A stretch of 64,000 nt of DNA, from assembly GCF_002307475.1 (NCBI RefSeq), contig NZ_NTMH01000011.1:124001-188000 (forward strand), in the 5' to 3' direction. This stretch comes from Pantoea allii (GTDB lineage: Bacteria > Pseudomonadota > Gammaproteobacteria > Enterobacterales > Enterobacteriaceae). The notes under the pieces are model-generated. The model saw only the letters and a list, made by a program, of their open reading frames with translations, searched no databases and was not told the DNA's origin. Of the stretch, positions 25,472-35,329 are shown piece by piece; the stretch's first letter is position 1; each line of letters opens with the position of its first letter. The position numbers were made by a program, and so were the translations under genes.

Positions 25472-26368
25472 TTACGGAATAGCTGCAAAAACTTCACTTA
25501 GCATACGCTTAACACCTAACTGCCATTCAGGTAACCTTAACCCAAACACCTCCTGGAAACGGGTATTGTTTAACCGGGAATTATTAGGTCGTCGAGCTGG
25601 AGTGGGATAAGCGCTGGTTGCTACAGCATTGAGTTTTTCCAGAGACAGCACAACACCTGTTTTTCGTGCCTCATCAAATATCAATGATGCATATTCATAC
25701 CAGGACGTCGTACCACTTGCAGTCAGATGATAGATGCCTGCGACGTCAGGCTGACTCAATGCCATTCTAAGAGCATGAGCAGTACAATCAGCCAGCAGTT
25801 CCGACCCAGTAGGTGCACCAAACTGATCGTCTATTACAGAAAGTTCGTTTCTTTGCATGGCCAACTTCAGCATAGTTTTTGCAAAGTTGTTTCCTTTCGC
25901 TGCATAGACCCAACTGGTTCGAAAAATCAGATAGTTAGTTGAATAGGTACTTAAGGCATGCTCACCCGCAAGTTTACTTGCACCGTAAGTATTTATTGGG
26001 CTGGTAACATCGGATTCAGACCATGCGCTGTCGCCTGTTCCTGAAAATACATAATCAGTAGAGTAATGGACAACCCAGGCATTAATTTTCTGAGCTTCTT
26101 TTGCAATCATTTCAACGCAGTGAGCATTAATCAAATAAGCTTGTTCAGGTTCAGACTCAGCTTTATCTACTGCTGTGTAAGCTGCGGCATTGACGATGAT
26201 ACCAGGTTTGATATGGCGAATTGTTTTTATTAATTCTTCGGGCTTACTTAAATCGCCACAATATTCTTTGGAGTGTCTGTCCAGCGCAATTACATTTCCC
26301 AAAGGAGCCAGAGCACGCTGAAGTTCCCAACCTACCTGCCCCGATTTCCCTAACAACAGGATATCCAT
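25472..26368 (-). CDS. rmlD: dTDP-4-dehydrorhamnose reductase
   Basis: RmlD (RfbD) performs the final NAD(P)H reduction to dTDP-L-rhamnose. The 298 residues start with the nucleotide loop LLGKSGQVGWEL. They contain VNAAAYTAVDKAE, the STDYVFSG segment and the Tyr-x3-Lys pair in TYGASKLAGE. The start overlaps the rmlB stop (TAATG). Confidence 0.97.
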   Translation of the reverse strand: MDILLLGKSGQVGWELQRALAPLGNVIALDRHSKEYCGDLSKPEELIKTIRHIKPGIIVNAAAYTAVDKAESEPEQAYLINAHCVEMIAKEAQKINAWVVHYSTDYVFSGTGDSAWSESDVTSPINTYGASKLAGEHALSTYSTNYLIFRTSWVYAAKGNNFAKTMLKLAMQRNELSVIDDQFGAPTGSELLADCTAHALRMALSQPDVAGIYHLTASGTTSWYEYASLIFDEARKTGVVLSLEKLNAVATSAYPTPARRPNNSRLNNTRFQEVFGLRLPEWQLGVKRMLSEVFAAIP

Positions 26369-27453
26369 TACTGACGATCTCCGTAATTCTCTTCAATCCA
26401 GCTTTTGTAAGCACCACTTTTAATATTGCTTACCCACTGTGTGTTAGCTAAATACCATTTTACTGTTTTACGAATCCCGCTCTCAAATGTCTCTAATGGC
26501 TTCCATCCCAGTTCACGCGCTATTTTGCTTGAATCAATCGCATAGCGGCGATCGTGGCCTGGGCGATCTTTTACATAAGTAATTTGTTCACGATAAGAAA
26601 CATCTTTAGGACAGATTTCATCCAGTAAATCGCAAATAGTATGCACTACATCGAGATTTTTCTTCTCGTTGTGACCACCAATGTTATATGTCTCACCCGC
26701 TTTGCCCATTTTAACCACGACGACAAGTGCTCTGGCATGATCTTCTACATATAACCAATCGCGGATTTGATCGCCTTTGCCATAAACCGGCAACGGCTTA
26801 CCATCAACCGCATTGAGAATGACTAACGGGATGAGTTTTTCTGGAAAATGATATGGGCCATAGTTATTCGAACAATTCGTTATGATTACCGGTAGCCCAT
26901 ACGTACGTGACCAGGCTCTGACCAGATGATCACTCGATGCTTTTGACGCAGAATAGGGACTGCTCGGCGCATAGGCAGTATCTTCAGTGAAAAGTGGCAA
27001 TTCAGACCCAAACTCAACCTCGTCAGGATGTGGCAAATCACCATAAACCTCATCCGTTGAGATATGATGAAATCTAAATTTTTCTTTTTTAACACTATCA
27101 AGTTGAAGCCAGTATTGTCTGGTTGCCTCAAGTAACGTGTATGTCCCTACGATATTCGTTTCAATGAACGCCGCAGGACCTGTAATTGAACGGTCTACGT
27201 GACTTTCAGCTGCCAGATGCATGATGGCATCAGGTTGGTGACGCTGAAGAATACTCGCCATCTCACTTGCATTGCATATATCCGCTTTTTCAAAAGCATA
27301 GCGTTGATGGCCATCGATTTCTTTTAGAGATTCAAGATTGCCTGCATACGTCAGTTTATCAACATTAACCACAGTATCTTGAGTATTTTTGATAATATGC
27401 CTAACTACAGCAGACCCAATAAATCCCGCACCACCGGTAACTAAAATTTTCAC
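26368..27453 (-). CDS. rmlB: dTDP-glucose 4,6-dehydratase
   Basis: RmlB (RfbB) converts dTDP-glucose to dTDP-4-keto-6-deoxyglucose. The 361 residues have [13 protein letters not shown] at the N-terminus, the [11 protein letters not shown] active-site segment and [13 protein letters not shown] with the Tyr-x3-Lys pair. The start is a GTG at 27453. RmlB follows the wecA-like gene after a 156-base AT-rich gap in which I saw no gene or strong hairpin. Confidence 0.97.
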   Translation of the reverse strand: MKILVTGGAGFIGSAVVRHIIKNTQDTVVNVDKLTYAGNLESLKEIDGHQRYAFEKADICNASEMASILQRHQPDAIMHLAAESHVDRSITGPAAFIETNIVGTYTLLEATRQYWLQLDSVKKEKFRFHHISTDEVYGDLPHPDEVEFGSELPLFTEDTAYAPSSPYSASKASSDHLVRAWSRTYGLPVIITNCSNNYGPYHFPEKLIPLVILNAVDGKPLPVYGKGDQIRDWLYVEDHARALVVVVKMGKAGETYNIGGHNEKKNLDVVHTICDLLDEICPKDVSYREQITYVKDRPGHDRRYAIDSSKIARELGWKPLETFESGIRKTVKWYLANTQWVSNIKSGAYKSWIEENYGDRQ

Positions 27454-27609
27454 GTTCGCTATCCAGAATATTATTTTTAGTACTACATTCTGAAAAGATT
27501 TTTAAACATCTAACATCTAATTCAAAATGCCGTTAAATTTTCACATGAAGATAAACTTCAAACCACAAAAAAAATCGTTATTACATTTGAAATATTTATA
27601 AAACACGCA

Positions 27610-28686
27610 TCAATATTTATCTGCAAATACATTGTTATCATTCTGATTTGTCAGAGTAATTTGATTAACCCTATGGAAACGCGCTGACTTATAAATGATG
27701 GCGTTGAATGTAAAAAAGATGCCAATGAAAAAGATCAGTTGCCAACAATCACTGAGGCCAAAAGCATCAAAGCCAATGCCTGTTGCTGCAAGCACCGCGG
27801 CACATGCAACCATAACAACGAGTGTCCCACGCCCGGTTAAGCCACCTCGCATAAGGAGATGATGTAGATGTTCACGATCGGGTTTAAATGGGCTTGAACC
27901 ACGACGAATGCGTGCTGTCATCACCCGAACCATGTCCATCAGAGGTACGGCAATAAGCCACAATGCGGTAACGGGTCGCATCACCGGCTCCGTTCCCTGA
28001 GTGGCCAACATCAGTAGCCAAATCACTGTGAAACCGATTAGCGTACTTCCTGCATCGCCCATGAAGACTTTAAACTTTTTACCCCATGGAATACCGAGGT
28101 TTAACAATATGTAAGGCAGACAAGCGGCCATGAGGCAGGTACACCACAGCGCCAGATGCTTGTTACCACCGAGTTCAAACACAATGCCTAATGCGCCAAA
28201 GGTCACACATGATAATGCACCCAATAGCCCATCGATTCCGTCAACCATGTTAAACGCGTTAATCGCACCTATAACAGCGAATAGTGTGACAGCATAACCA
28301 AAGATCCCTAAAACTAACTGAAAACCAAAGAGAACATTACCTAGCGAGTAGAGGTAGTATCCATTCCACATCATGATGCAAGCCATTAGTGCCTGAATCA
28401 TTATGCGCGGCATTACGGGCAGATCGAAACGATCGTCAAGTACGCCTACGGCTAAAAGCACAGTAGCGCAGAACATATAAATGGTGAAGTCAGGTAACCA
28501 ACCCGGCTGCATGATATACAGTATCCATAATGATAAGTAGACCGAAACGCCACCAACCAGTGGAATGTGTCCTTTATGCTGTTTTCTGTCGTTGGGCTTA
28601 TCAACCAGCCCGACTTTGCGAGCCACTTTGCGCGCTATGAATAGCAACGCAAATGCACTTAGAAAAACACAAACGATCTCTTGCAT
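27610..28686 (-). CDS. wecA: WecA-like undecaprenyl-phosphate HexNAc-1-phosphate transferase
   Basis: A polytopic inner-membrane enzyme of 358 residues that starts O-unit assembly by placing GlcNAc-1-phosphate (or another HexNAc-1-P) on undecaprenyl phosphate. WecA/MraY-family motifs are clear: RKQHKGHIPLVGG, VLDDRFDLP (Asp pair), NAFNMVDGIDGLLG, FMGDAGSTLIGF and the His motif DREHLHHLLMRGG. It is the first gene behind the O-antigen JUMPstart. In most enterobacteria wecA belongs to the enterobacterial common antigen locus, so this could be the only copy or a second one. Its composition is less AT-rich than the genes that follow. Confidence 0.9.
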   Translation of the reverse strand: MQEIVCVFLSAFALLFIARKVARKVGLVDKPNDRKQHKGHIPLVGGVSVYLSLWILYIMQPGWLPDFTIYMFCATVLLAVGVLDDRFDLPVMPRIMIQALMACIMMWNGYYLYSLGNVLFGFQLVLGIFGYAVTLFAVIGAINAFNMVDGIDGLLGALSCVTFGALGIVFELGGNKHLALWCTCLMAACLPYILLNLGIPWGKKFKVFMGDAGSTLIGFTVIWLLMLATQGTEPVMRPVTALWLIAVPLMDMVRVMTARIRRGSSPFKPDREHLHHLLMRGGLTGRGTLVVMVACAAVLAATGIGFDAFGLSDCWQLIFFIGIFFTFNAIIYKSARFHRVNQITLTNQNDNNVFADKY

Positions 28687-29118
28687 GTATGCACCACTGC
28701 TGAGTTGTCATATTTTAACCACGCTACCGCCCCTGGCTATCGCAACCACTTGCGTGAACGTAGTTTTAGCCATCGTTAAGCATAGACTGCATTACAAAAT
28801 GGCGTTGTATTGCCGGGCTAATATTTTTGAGAACCCAGCCTAATCGATAAAAAACCTTACGATTCTCGTACTATACGGGTCTCGAAACAAGGTTTAAAAA
28901 GCCACTTTTTGACAATTTTGTAATTAACCCGGCTGCAAAATCACAAACTTGCTCATTTAATCTACAAAGCTCTATATCCATTCGCACAGTAGGTTAAGTA
29001 TAACGGCCATATTCCCTTGATTTTATTCATTAAAAAAACAAAAACTTGATGTTCTGATTTTTTTCTAATGAACCAGTTTCATTTGCTGGCTAATGTAAAA
29101 AAATTAACTGCCTGAAAG
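28687..29118 (-). other. O-antigen operon leader region, no gene
   Basis: The stretch of about 430 bases between the galE terminator and the wecA-like gene holds the O-antigen promoter region and JUMPstart. A possible minus-strand promoter is TTTAAA (28893-28898) with TATAGT (28870-28875) and a 17-base spacer. No credible coding frame was seen on either strand; short plus-strand frames here are chance. Confidence 0.6.
28720..28758 (-). promoter_or_regulatory. JUMPstart element with ops site (O-antigen operon)
   Basis: Read on the minus strand the region ends with GCCAGGGGCGGTAGCGTG, and the ops core GGCGGTAGCGTG is at 28720-28731. This is the standard JUMPstart at which RfaH loads onto RNA polymerase. 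It ends 33 bases before the wecA-like ATG, so the long O-antigen operon is expected to need RfaH antitermination. Confidence 0.93.
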
Positions 29119-29176
29119 AAAAAACCCCCACGTTGTTCTAATGCTATGTAGTCATTAAACAACGTGGGGGTTTTTT
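29119..29176. terminator. galE terminator (bidirectional)
   Basis: A 19-bp perfect stem AAAAAACCCCCACGTTGTT (29119-29137) pairs with 29158-29176 around a 20-base loop. On the minus strand a T-run follows, 21 bases after the galE stop. It separates the galF-galE unit from the O-antigen leader. Confidence 0.92.
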
Positions 29177-29196
29177 ATACGCTCAACGTGACGGGA

Positions 29197-30210
29197 TTAG
29201 CGAAACCCATCCGGATTCTTCGACTGCCAGTTCCACGTATCGCGCATCATCGCATCGATACCACGCGAAACGCGCCAGTCCAGTTCCTGGTTTGCCAGCG
29301 AGGCATCCGCCCAGAACGCAGGCAAATCACCATCACGACGTGGCTTGATTTCAAACGGAATCGGTTTGCCTGAGGCTTTCTCAAACGCCTTGATCATTTC
29401 CAACACGGAGAAACCTTTCCCACCACCGAGGTTATAGGCTTTATAACCCTCGATCTTGCCAAGATGGTCCAGCGCTTTCAGGTGGCCTTCCGCCAGGTCA
29501 ACAACGTGAATATAGTCACGCAGACAGGTGCCGTCTGGCGTGTCATAGTCACCGCCGAAAACGCCTAACTTGTCCAGCCGACCGATAGCGACCTGGGCAA
29601 TATAGGGCAGCAGGTTATTAGGAATACCCGTTGGGTCTTCGCCAATCTCACCCGACTCATGCGCGCCGACCGGGTTAAAGTAGCGCAGTGCAATGGTTTT
29701 GAAATGAGGTTCAGCTTTGGCGAAATCACGAATGATAAATTCAACCATCAGTTTGGAGGTACCATACGGACTCGTGGTACCTCCAATCGGTGTGGTTTCC
29801 ACGTAAGGTACGGGCGCATTGGCACCGTAAACGGTGGCGGAAGAGCTGAAAATAAAGTTCCAGACGCCGGCATTGCGCATCTCTTCCAGCAGAACTACCG
29901 TGCCGGCGACGTTGTTTTCGTAGTATTCCAGCGGCATACGCGTTGACTCCCCTACCGCTTTTAACGCGGCAAAGTGAATCACGGCAGAGATACTGTTTGA
30001 AGCGAACAGGTCACGCAGGCAGGCGCGGTCAAGAACATCACCTTCGATGAAGGTGGCTTTCTTACCGGCAAGTTTTTCAACCCGATTGATGGCCTCACGC
30101 GAGGCGTTGCACAGATTATCCAGTACCACCACATCATCACCGCGCTCAAGCAGTGCCAGCACTGTGTGGGAGCCGATATAACCTGCCCCTCCCGTTACCA
30201 AAATAGCCAT
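29197..30210 (-). CDS. galE: UDP-glucose 4-epimerase
   Basis: GalE interconverts UDP-glucose and UDP-galactose, supplying galactose for the EPS and other polymers. The 337 residues show GGAGYIGSHT at the N-terminus, SSSATVYG, and SPYGTSKLMVE with the Tyr-x3-Lys pair. In Pantoea stewartii and Erwinia amylovora galF and galE follow the EPS cluster, and the same order is seen here. It lies 45 bases after galF, apparently in one unit with it. Confidence 0.96.
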   Translation of the reverse strand: MAILVTGGAGYIGSHTVLALLERGDDVVVLDNLCNASREAINRVEKLAGKKATFIEGDVLDRACLRDLFASNSISAVIHFAALKAVGESTRMPLEYYENNVAGTVVLLEEMRNAGVWNFIFSSSATVYGANAPVPYVETTPIGGTTSPYGTSKLMVEFIIRDFAKAEPHFKTIALRYFNPVGAHESGEIGEDPTGIPNNLLPYIAQVAIGRLDKLGVFGGDYDTPDGTCLRDYIHVVDLAEGHLKALDHLGKIEGYKAYNLGGGKGFSVLEMIKAFEKASGKPIPFEIKPRRDGDLPAFWADASLANQELDWRVSRGIDAMMRDTWNWQSKNPDGFR

Positions 30211-30255
30211 CTTTTCTCCCTTTCTGCCGCGTCAGCCGCAGCGAATAATATGTGA

Positions 30256-31152
30256 TTACTTCGCCAGAATTTTCTTGATGGCTTCGCGGAACTCGCGACC
30301 TTGCGCATTGCTACGCAAACCATAAGAAACAAATGCCTGCATGTAACCCATTTTACGTCCGCAGTCGAAACTGTGTCCTGTCATCAGTGACACATCCACC
30401 GTTTTCTTCTTACTCAGGCTGGCAATGGCATCCGTCAGCTGAATACGGCCCCATGCACCCGGTTCGGTACGTTCCAGTTCAGCCCAGATATCCGCAGAAA
30501 GCACGTAACGGCCTACCGCTGCCAGATCCGAGTTTAACTCATCCGGATGCTCTGGTTTCTCAACGTAGTTGGTAATGGTGCTGACATCGCCTGGGTTTTC
30601 CAGCGGCTGCTCCGTAGTGATAACGGAATACTCAGACAGATCGTAGTCGGTAAGGTGTTTTGCCAGGACCTGGCTGTTACCTGTCTCTTCAAAACGTGCA
30701 ACCATTGCCGCGAGATTATAGCGTAAATGGTCAGCGGTGGAATCGTCTAACAGCACATCCGGCAGGACAACAACAAAAGGATTGTCGCCAATCATAGGAC
30801 GTGCGCAGAGGACGGAATGGCCCAGGCCCAATGGCTGCGCCTGGCGCACGTTCATGATGGTCACGCCTGGTGGGCAAATTGACTGGACTTCACTCAGCAG
30901 TTGGCGCTTAACGCGTGCTTCGAGCAGAGCTTCAAGCTCATAGGTGGTGTCAAAGTGATTTTCTACCGCATTTTTTGACGCATGGGTGACCAGCACAATC
31001 TCTTTGATACCTGCCGCAACACACTCATCAATGATGTATTGAATCATTGGCTTGTCCACTACAGGCAGCATCTCTTTCGGAATGGCTTTAGTCGCCGGAA
31101 GCATATGCATACCGAGACCCGCAACCGGGATTACTGCTTTAAGCTTGGTCAT
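30256..31152 (-). CDS. galF: GalF, GalU-like UTP-glucose-1-phosphate uridylyltransferase paralog
   Basis: GalF is a GalU paralog thought to modulate UDP-glucose supply. The 298 residues begin [19 protein letters not shown]. The GLGMHMLP stretch, with MH where GalU has TR, identifies GalF; loss of that Arg is held to weaken its own activity. The ATG at 31152 is chosen to match the family; a 12-residue longer frame exists. The 267-base gap upstream (31153-31419) holds the amsL terminator and presumably the galF promoter. Confidence 0.93.
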   Translation of the reverse strand: MTKLKAVIPVAGLGMHMLPATKAIPKEMLPVVDKPMIQYIIDECVAAGIKEIVLVTHASKNAVENHFDTTYELEALLEARVKRQLLSEVQSICPPGVTIMNVRQAQPLGLGHSVLCARPMIGDNPFVVVLPDVLLDDSTADHLRYNLAAMVARFEETGNSQVLAKHLTDYDLSEYSVITTEQPLENPGDVSTITNYVEKPEHPDELNSDLAAVGRYVLSADIWAELERTEPGAWGRIQLTDAIASLSKKKTVDVSLMTGHSFDCGRKMGYMQAFVSYGLRSNAQGREFREAIKKILAK

Positions 31153-31385
31153 AGTTATTCCATCTAATGAAGTGAAGACATACGTCAATTATGCCGGATG
31201 GACCGGAAAAGGAAGTATAATCTTTATCTGAAAAGGCAACACTAACTCGCTGTGAAATCTTACAAATTCGGGTTTTTACGATGCCTGAACCCCGAAAGAT
31301 GCGGAGTAAACACAATCCGTAAAGGCGAGCCTGAGACGTGTTATCAGAATTTACTCAGGTGTTTTTAATACCAGCCGTAAAAAGA

Positions 31386-31410
31386 AACGGGCGACCTGAG
31401 GTCGCCCGTT
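31386..31410 (-). terminator. terminator after amsL
   Basis: A 10-bp perfect stem AACGGGCGAC / GTCGCCCGTT (31386-31395, 31401-31410), followed on the minus strand by a T-rich tract, lies ten bases after the amsL stop. It marks the end of the main EPS transcript before galF. Confidence 0.85.
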
Positions 31411-31419
31411 GTTATTGGC

Positions 31420-32760
31420 TTACAGCCACTGTTCAAACCATTCTGGCATCACGAAAAGATCGAAGTGATTAACCAGCAGCATGAGTCCCACAAACAGCAC
31501 CGACACAGATACCCACTGTCGGGCATAAGGGATAAAGCGGATACCTATCACCGGCTTGATGAAGAATGGATGCGCCAGGGCGGAAATCAGCACCTGTGAG
31601 ATCGACAACGTCAGCGCGACATAGAGCACGTTTGGCCAGATGAAGGTGGTGGCAAGCACGGCCATGACCACCAGGCTGGCAACGATGTTCCAGTAGAACT
31701 CCACGTTAGTGCGGCCATTCGCCTGGGAAATCGCCCCGGTCAGTCCGCCCATTGGACGCAACATACCAAACAGCAGCATCAGCGGGATCAGGTGATAAAC
31801 CTGTTCATGAGATGCACCATAGAGCACGCGTACAATGACCGGAGACAGAATACCGATAGCCAGGTACATGGCGCTGCTGAAGAGCATTATCATCAATGTG
31901 CCTTTCAGGAACAGCTTCTTTAATTGCTCCGGGTCCTGCTGCTTCTCGGCAAAACGCGGCAGTGCCAGGCGGTTAATGACCGGCGACACCAACTTCAGCG
32001 GCTGCAGCACCAGCTCTTTTGCCAGTGAATAGATGCCGAGCATCTCGGCCCCCATCACTTTACCGACCACCAGCGCATCGGCCTGGGTGCGGAGCTGGTT
32101 AATGGTCTGTGAACCCAGCTGATAGATGCCGTAACGTATCGCACTCAAGAAGGTTTGCTTGTCGAATTCCCATGTAGGACGCCAGGACTTCTCACCCAGC
32201 GCAATCATGCACAGAATGCGGGTGAAGGCGTTGATGAACAGGCCAAGGATCGCCGCAGCCACCGTCAGCGAGGTAAACTCCAGCATCGCCACGACGCACA
32301 GAAACGCAAACAACTTGGTGCCCATTTCAATCTTCGCCAGCGACACCATCCGTTTGGTTTTAATGTAGTGCGCCTGATATTGCGAAAGATGCCCCAGTAC
32401 CAGGAAGTTAAGGCTGGTCAGCATAATCAGCCCCACCAGTTCCGGCAGATGATAGAACCAGGAAACAGGCCAGGCAATCAACAGCATAACAAGGCCGGTA
32501 CACAAGCTGAGCGAGACGTTCACCCAGTAGATGGTGCTCTGTTCGCGCCGGGTAATGTTCTGGCGATGGACCAGATAACTGCTCATGCCCATGTCCTGCA
32601 GCACGCCTGCTACCGCCAGAATCGCGTTGATGATCGCCAACAGCCCCAGTTCATGGGTTTCGAGTTTCCGGGCGAGAATACTCAGTTGGGCGACCTGTAA
32701 TACGGCTGAAAAACAGGTGCTGCCAAACAACCACATCGCCTGTGACTTTATTCCACTCAA
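31420..32760 (-). CDS. amsL: EPS repeat-unit flippase (AmsL/Wzx-like)
   Basis: A 446-residue MOP-superfamily membrane protein with about twelve to fourteen spans, predicted to flip the lipid-linked EPS unit; it resembles WzxC and AmsL. Conserved segments include SILARKLETHELGLLA, DALVVGKVMGAEMLGIYSLAKEL and RPMGGLTGAISQANGRTNVEFYWN. The start used is TTG at 32760, overlapping the amsK stop (TTGA) with a GGAG ribosome site eight bases upstream. An in-frame ATG eight codons downstream is the alternative. Confidence 0.88.
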   Translation of the reverse strand: MSGIKSQAMWLFGSTCFSAVLQVAQLSILARKLETHELGLLAIINAILAVAGVLQDMGMSSYLVHRQNITRREQSTIYWVNVSLSLCTGLVMLLIAWPVSWFYHLPELVGLIMLTSLNFLVLGHLSQYQAHYIKTKRMVSLAKIEMGTKLFAFLCVVAMLEFTSLTVAAAILGLFINAFTRILCMIALGEKSWRPTWEFDKQTFLSAIRYGIYQLGSQTINQLRTQADALVVGKVMGAEMLGIYSLAKELVLQPLKLVSPVINRLALPRFAEKQQDPEQLKKLFLKGTLMIMLFSSAMYLAIGILSPVIVRVLYGASHEQVYHLIPLMLLFGMLRPMGGLTGAISQANGRTNVEFYWNIVASLVVMAVLATTFIWPNVLYVALTLSISQVLISALAHPFFIKPVIGIRFIPYARQWVSVSVLFVGLMLLVNHFDLFVMPEWFEQWL

Positions 32761-33980
32761 ACCATTTGCTCCAGAATCTGTGCCAGCTCGCGATACGCGA
32801 TGTGCTGATTAAACTCGGTTTCAACTTTTTGTCTGGCGGCCGCGACAACCGGCGCAACGTCCACTTCGCCTTGAGATAACTTCAGCAGCGTGTCGGCCAG
32901 CGCTTCGGCATCATCTTCCTTCACCAACCAGCCCGAAACGTTATGTTCGATTAACTCTGGAATCCCGCTGTGGAAGGTGGAGACCACCGGCAGCCCCACC
33001 GCCATCGCTTCCATCAGGGCCACCGGAATCCCTTCCATATCGCCATCTGCGGCTGTTTTCGAAGGCAACAGAAAGATATCGGCTTCATTGAGTGCCTTGC
33101 GGATCTCTTCCTGAGGTTTAAAGCCCGACATGGTGACGCAGTCGTCCATCTTTTCGTGCGCGATGAAGTCGCGCATCATCTGATCCTGGTCGCCATTACC
33201 GATGATGGTGTACTGGAACTGCCCGCCGCGCTGTTTGAGAATGGCGCTGGCTTTAACGGCCACGTCCAACCCTTTCTTTTCGGTCAGGCGAGCGACGGAC
33301 ACAATGCGCAACGGCTTGTGAAAGGCATCACGTGGCTGGAAATTGAATTTTTCCGGTTCGATGCCCATGCGGGTAACATGGATCTTCTCTGGCGGACAAC
33401 CCATTGCAATCAGCTTGTTTTGCCACAGATGGCTGATAGGCAGCATCAGTTCGCTCTGCTGGAACAGATTGCGGTAATCCTGCTTGTGCTCGTCCAGGAT
33501 GTGACGACGGGAGATATCCGCTCCGTGAAACACCGTTGCCTGTTTACCTTTCAGGATACCCAGTTCACGCAGCTTGTTTGCCAGCGCACCGGCGTAGCCG
33601 AAATGCACCAGAAAGACATCGGCGACGTAGGTCTGGCGCGCGTTGGCGACAATCGCAGGCAGCAGCAGTTTACTGGACTGTGCGCCATAGCGGCGCACGT
33701 TCAGCGAACGGAGTAACGAGACTTTGGTGATTTTCGGCAGAACCAGTTTCAGGCGTTGCCCCAGCTTATCGGCCAGGGAAATTTTCTCTTCTGGCAGCAG
33801 ATAATGGGTTTTTGCCGCCAGGCCATATTCGTCAAACGCGCCGTGCCGGTTCACTAAGTCCCCCGGAAACACCGAGATAATCTCGACGTCGTAACCGGCA
33901 TCAATAAAGTGAGTGACCTGGTTGAGAACAAAGGTTTCTGAGGCAACCGGGAAACGCATAGTGAAAAAAGTCAGTTTCAT
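32757..33980 (-). CDS. amsK: EPS glycosyltransferase, family 4 (AmsK/WcaL-like)
   Basis: A GT-B glycosyltransferase of 407 residues that adds a sugar to the EPS unit. It begins MKLTFFTMRFPVASETFVLNQV, a start shared by AmsK and WcaL. It has VSVARLTEKKGLDVAVKA and the donor-binding GIPVALMEAMAVGLPVVST. The ATG at 33980 is preferred over a GTG three bases upstream because an AGGA ribosome site is spaced correctly for it. It lies four bases after amsJ. Confidence 0.88.
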   Translation of the reverse strand: MKLTFFTMRFPVASETFVLNQVTHFIDAGYDVEIISVFPGDLVNRHGAFDEYGLAAKTHYLLPEEKISLADKLGQRLKLVLPKITKVSLLRSLNVRRYGAQSSKLLLPAIVANARQTYVADVFLVHFGYAGALANKLRELGILKGKQATVFHGADISRRHILDEHKQDYRNLFQQSELMLPISHLWQNKLIAMGCPPEKIHVTRMGIEPEKFNFQPRDAFHKPLRIVSVARLTEKKGLDVAVKASAILKQRGGQFQYTIIGNGDQDQMMRDFIAHEKMDDCVTMSGFKPQEEIRKALNEADIFLLPSKTAADGDMEGIPVALMEAMAVGLPVVSTFHSGIPELIEHNVSGWLVKEDDAEALADTLLKLSQGEVDVAPVVAAARQKVETEFNQHIAYRELAQILEQMV

Positions 33981-33984
33981 CACA

Positions 33985-35247
33985 TTATCCTATTACGTTT
34001 AGAATCTCTTCCGTGATTCTGTTACCGACTTCCCTTTCGCGCGCCACGGCGATGTCGACGTTTTGCTTGATGGTGTCGTAGTCGGCCAGGATAGCCTGAA
34101 CCTTATCAATCAGCGAACCGTCCATCAGGCTCTGCACATCGGTCGCCATTTGCGGCAGACCTAACTGATTCATGACGCCCATGGATTTGTGTTCATAGTT
34201 GATAGCGACCGCAGGTGTGCCAAAGTTCATTGAGATGATGGCTGAGTGCAGACGGGTTCCAATGGTCAAATGACACTCGCTGAGAAGCACTCCCAGCTCA
34301 AGGTCGTTAAACTCATCCATGACAACGTGATAATGCTCAGGCTGCTGGACATGGTCGCGTAAAGTCAGCGCCACCATACGGTCATCTTTTGCATAGCTGT
34401 CGATGCCCGTGCAGGTTGATAACGCCACGACCTGGTAACCGCTGGCGATCATCGCATTGATCACCCGACCGAATGCGGCTTCATACTCTTGCTGCGTCAC
34501 GCCGAGACGCTTATCAAACGGGGCCAGTTCGCGGACCGTAATCGCAATGGTTTTACGGGTACGGATGACGCTTTGCCAGTGCTGCAGGCTGTGGCTGGGA
34601 TTGTCAACGTGGCGGGCGCGAACCAGGAATGCGGTATCCACGCCGGGCACCACTTTCGAGCTGGTCACGCCGTCGCGCTTCATCAGGTCCAGGCTGACAG
34701 ACTCACGCAAAATAAGTTGATCAACCCGGTCAAAGACAAAATTGGCCAGTTGATTAGTGCGGGCGTTCTGGAAGGGGCCGACTGAGTGACCGATGAGATA
34801 AAGCGGTTTTTTCGCCAGTAGCGCGCAGAGCGCATGGTCAAACTGGGTAACACCGTAGAGATCGACGAAAAACGATCCGCCAACCTGAATCACCGCATCG
34901 TACTGCGCCAGACTTTCCGTAAAAGCTTTAAGGTGCGGCGGAACGGAAAAGGATTTATACGGCCCGCCTTTGCCCAGGTGCGCCATCATGATATTCGGCA
35001 TCAGTCGGTTAGCGACTTTGCGTTTCACGGAGCCAATCAGGCCTTTACCCGAGGAGTTATTGTGCAGGAAGAGCTTATCCTGCTGAATATGTTGCTGAAG
35101 CAGATAACCGGAGCTGGTTGGATAACGGCTTATAACATCAATATCTACATCGTTGCGCGCGGCCTGAATTGAATCAATCAGTCCACGTAGAATCGCGCCA
35201 TCCCCACGATTCCCACAGGTATGGTTACCCACCAATAAAATCTTCAT
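33985..35247 (-). CDS. amsJ: polysaccharide pyruvyl transferase family protein (AmsJ/WcaK-like)
   Basis: The 420 residues belong to the pyruvyl-transferase family that ketalises a sugar of the EPS unit with phosphoenolpyruvate. Features are VGNHTCGNRGDGAILRGL at the N-terminus, QVGGSFFVDLYG, YLIGHSVGPF and the C-terminal GTRLHSAIISMNFGTPAV. Homologs AmsJ, WceJ and WcaK occupy the same place in their clusters. It follows amsF after 144 bases that hold only a small possible frame. Confidence 0.88.
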   Translation of the reverse strand: MKILLVGNHTCGNRGDGAILRGLIDSIQAARNDVDIDVISRYPTSSGYLLQQHIQQDKLFLHNNSSGKGLIGSVKRKVANRLMPNIMMAHLGKGGPYKSFSVPPHLKAFTESLAQYDAVIQVGGSFFVDLYGVTQFDHALCALLAKKPLYLIGHSVGPFQNARTNQLANFVFDRVDQLILRESVSLDLMKRDGVTSSKVVPGVDTAFLVRARHVDNPSHSLQHWQSVIRTRKTIAITVRELAPFDKRLGVTQQEYEAAFGRVINAMIASGYQVVALSTCTGIDSYAKDDRMVALTLRDHVQQPEHYHVVMDEFNDLELGVLLSECHLTIGTRLHSAIISMNFGTPAVAINYEHKSMGVMNQLGLPQMATDVQSLMDGSLIDKVQAILADYDTIKQNVDIAVAREREVGNRITEEILNVIG

Positions 35248-35329
35248 AAAAACTCCGAATAATTTTTTCTAATTCTACCAACCGCCCAGTTCCGAAACGG
35301 GCAAAATGAATACGATTAAAAACAGCAAG

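Noticed and set aside
32155..32700. Plus-strand frame of 181 codons
   Set aside because: Antisense to amsL; low-complexity His/Gln-rich translation without recognisable motifs.
32970..33716. Plus-strand frame of 248 codons
   Set aside because: Antisense to amsK, which has clear GT4 motifs.
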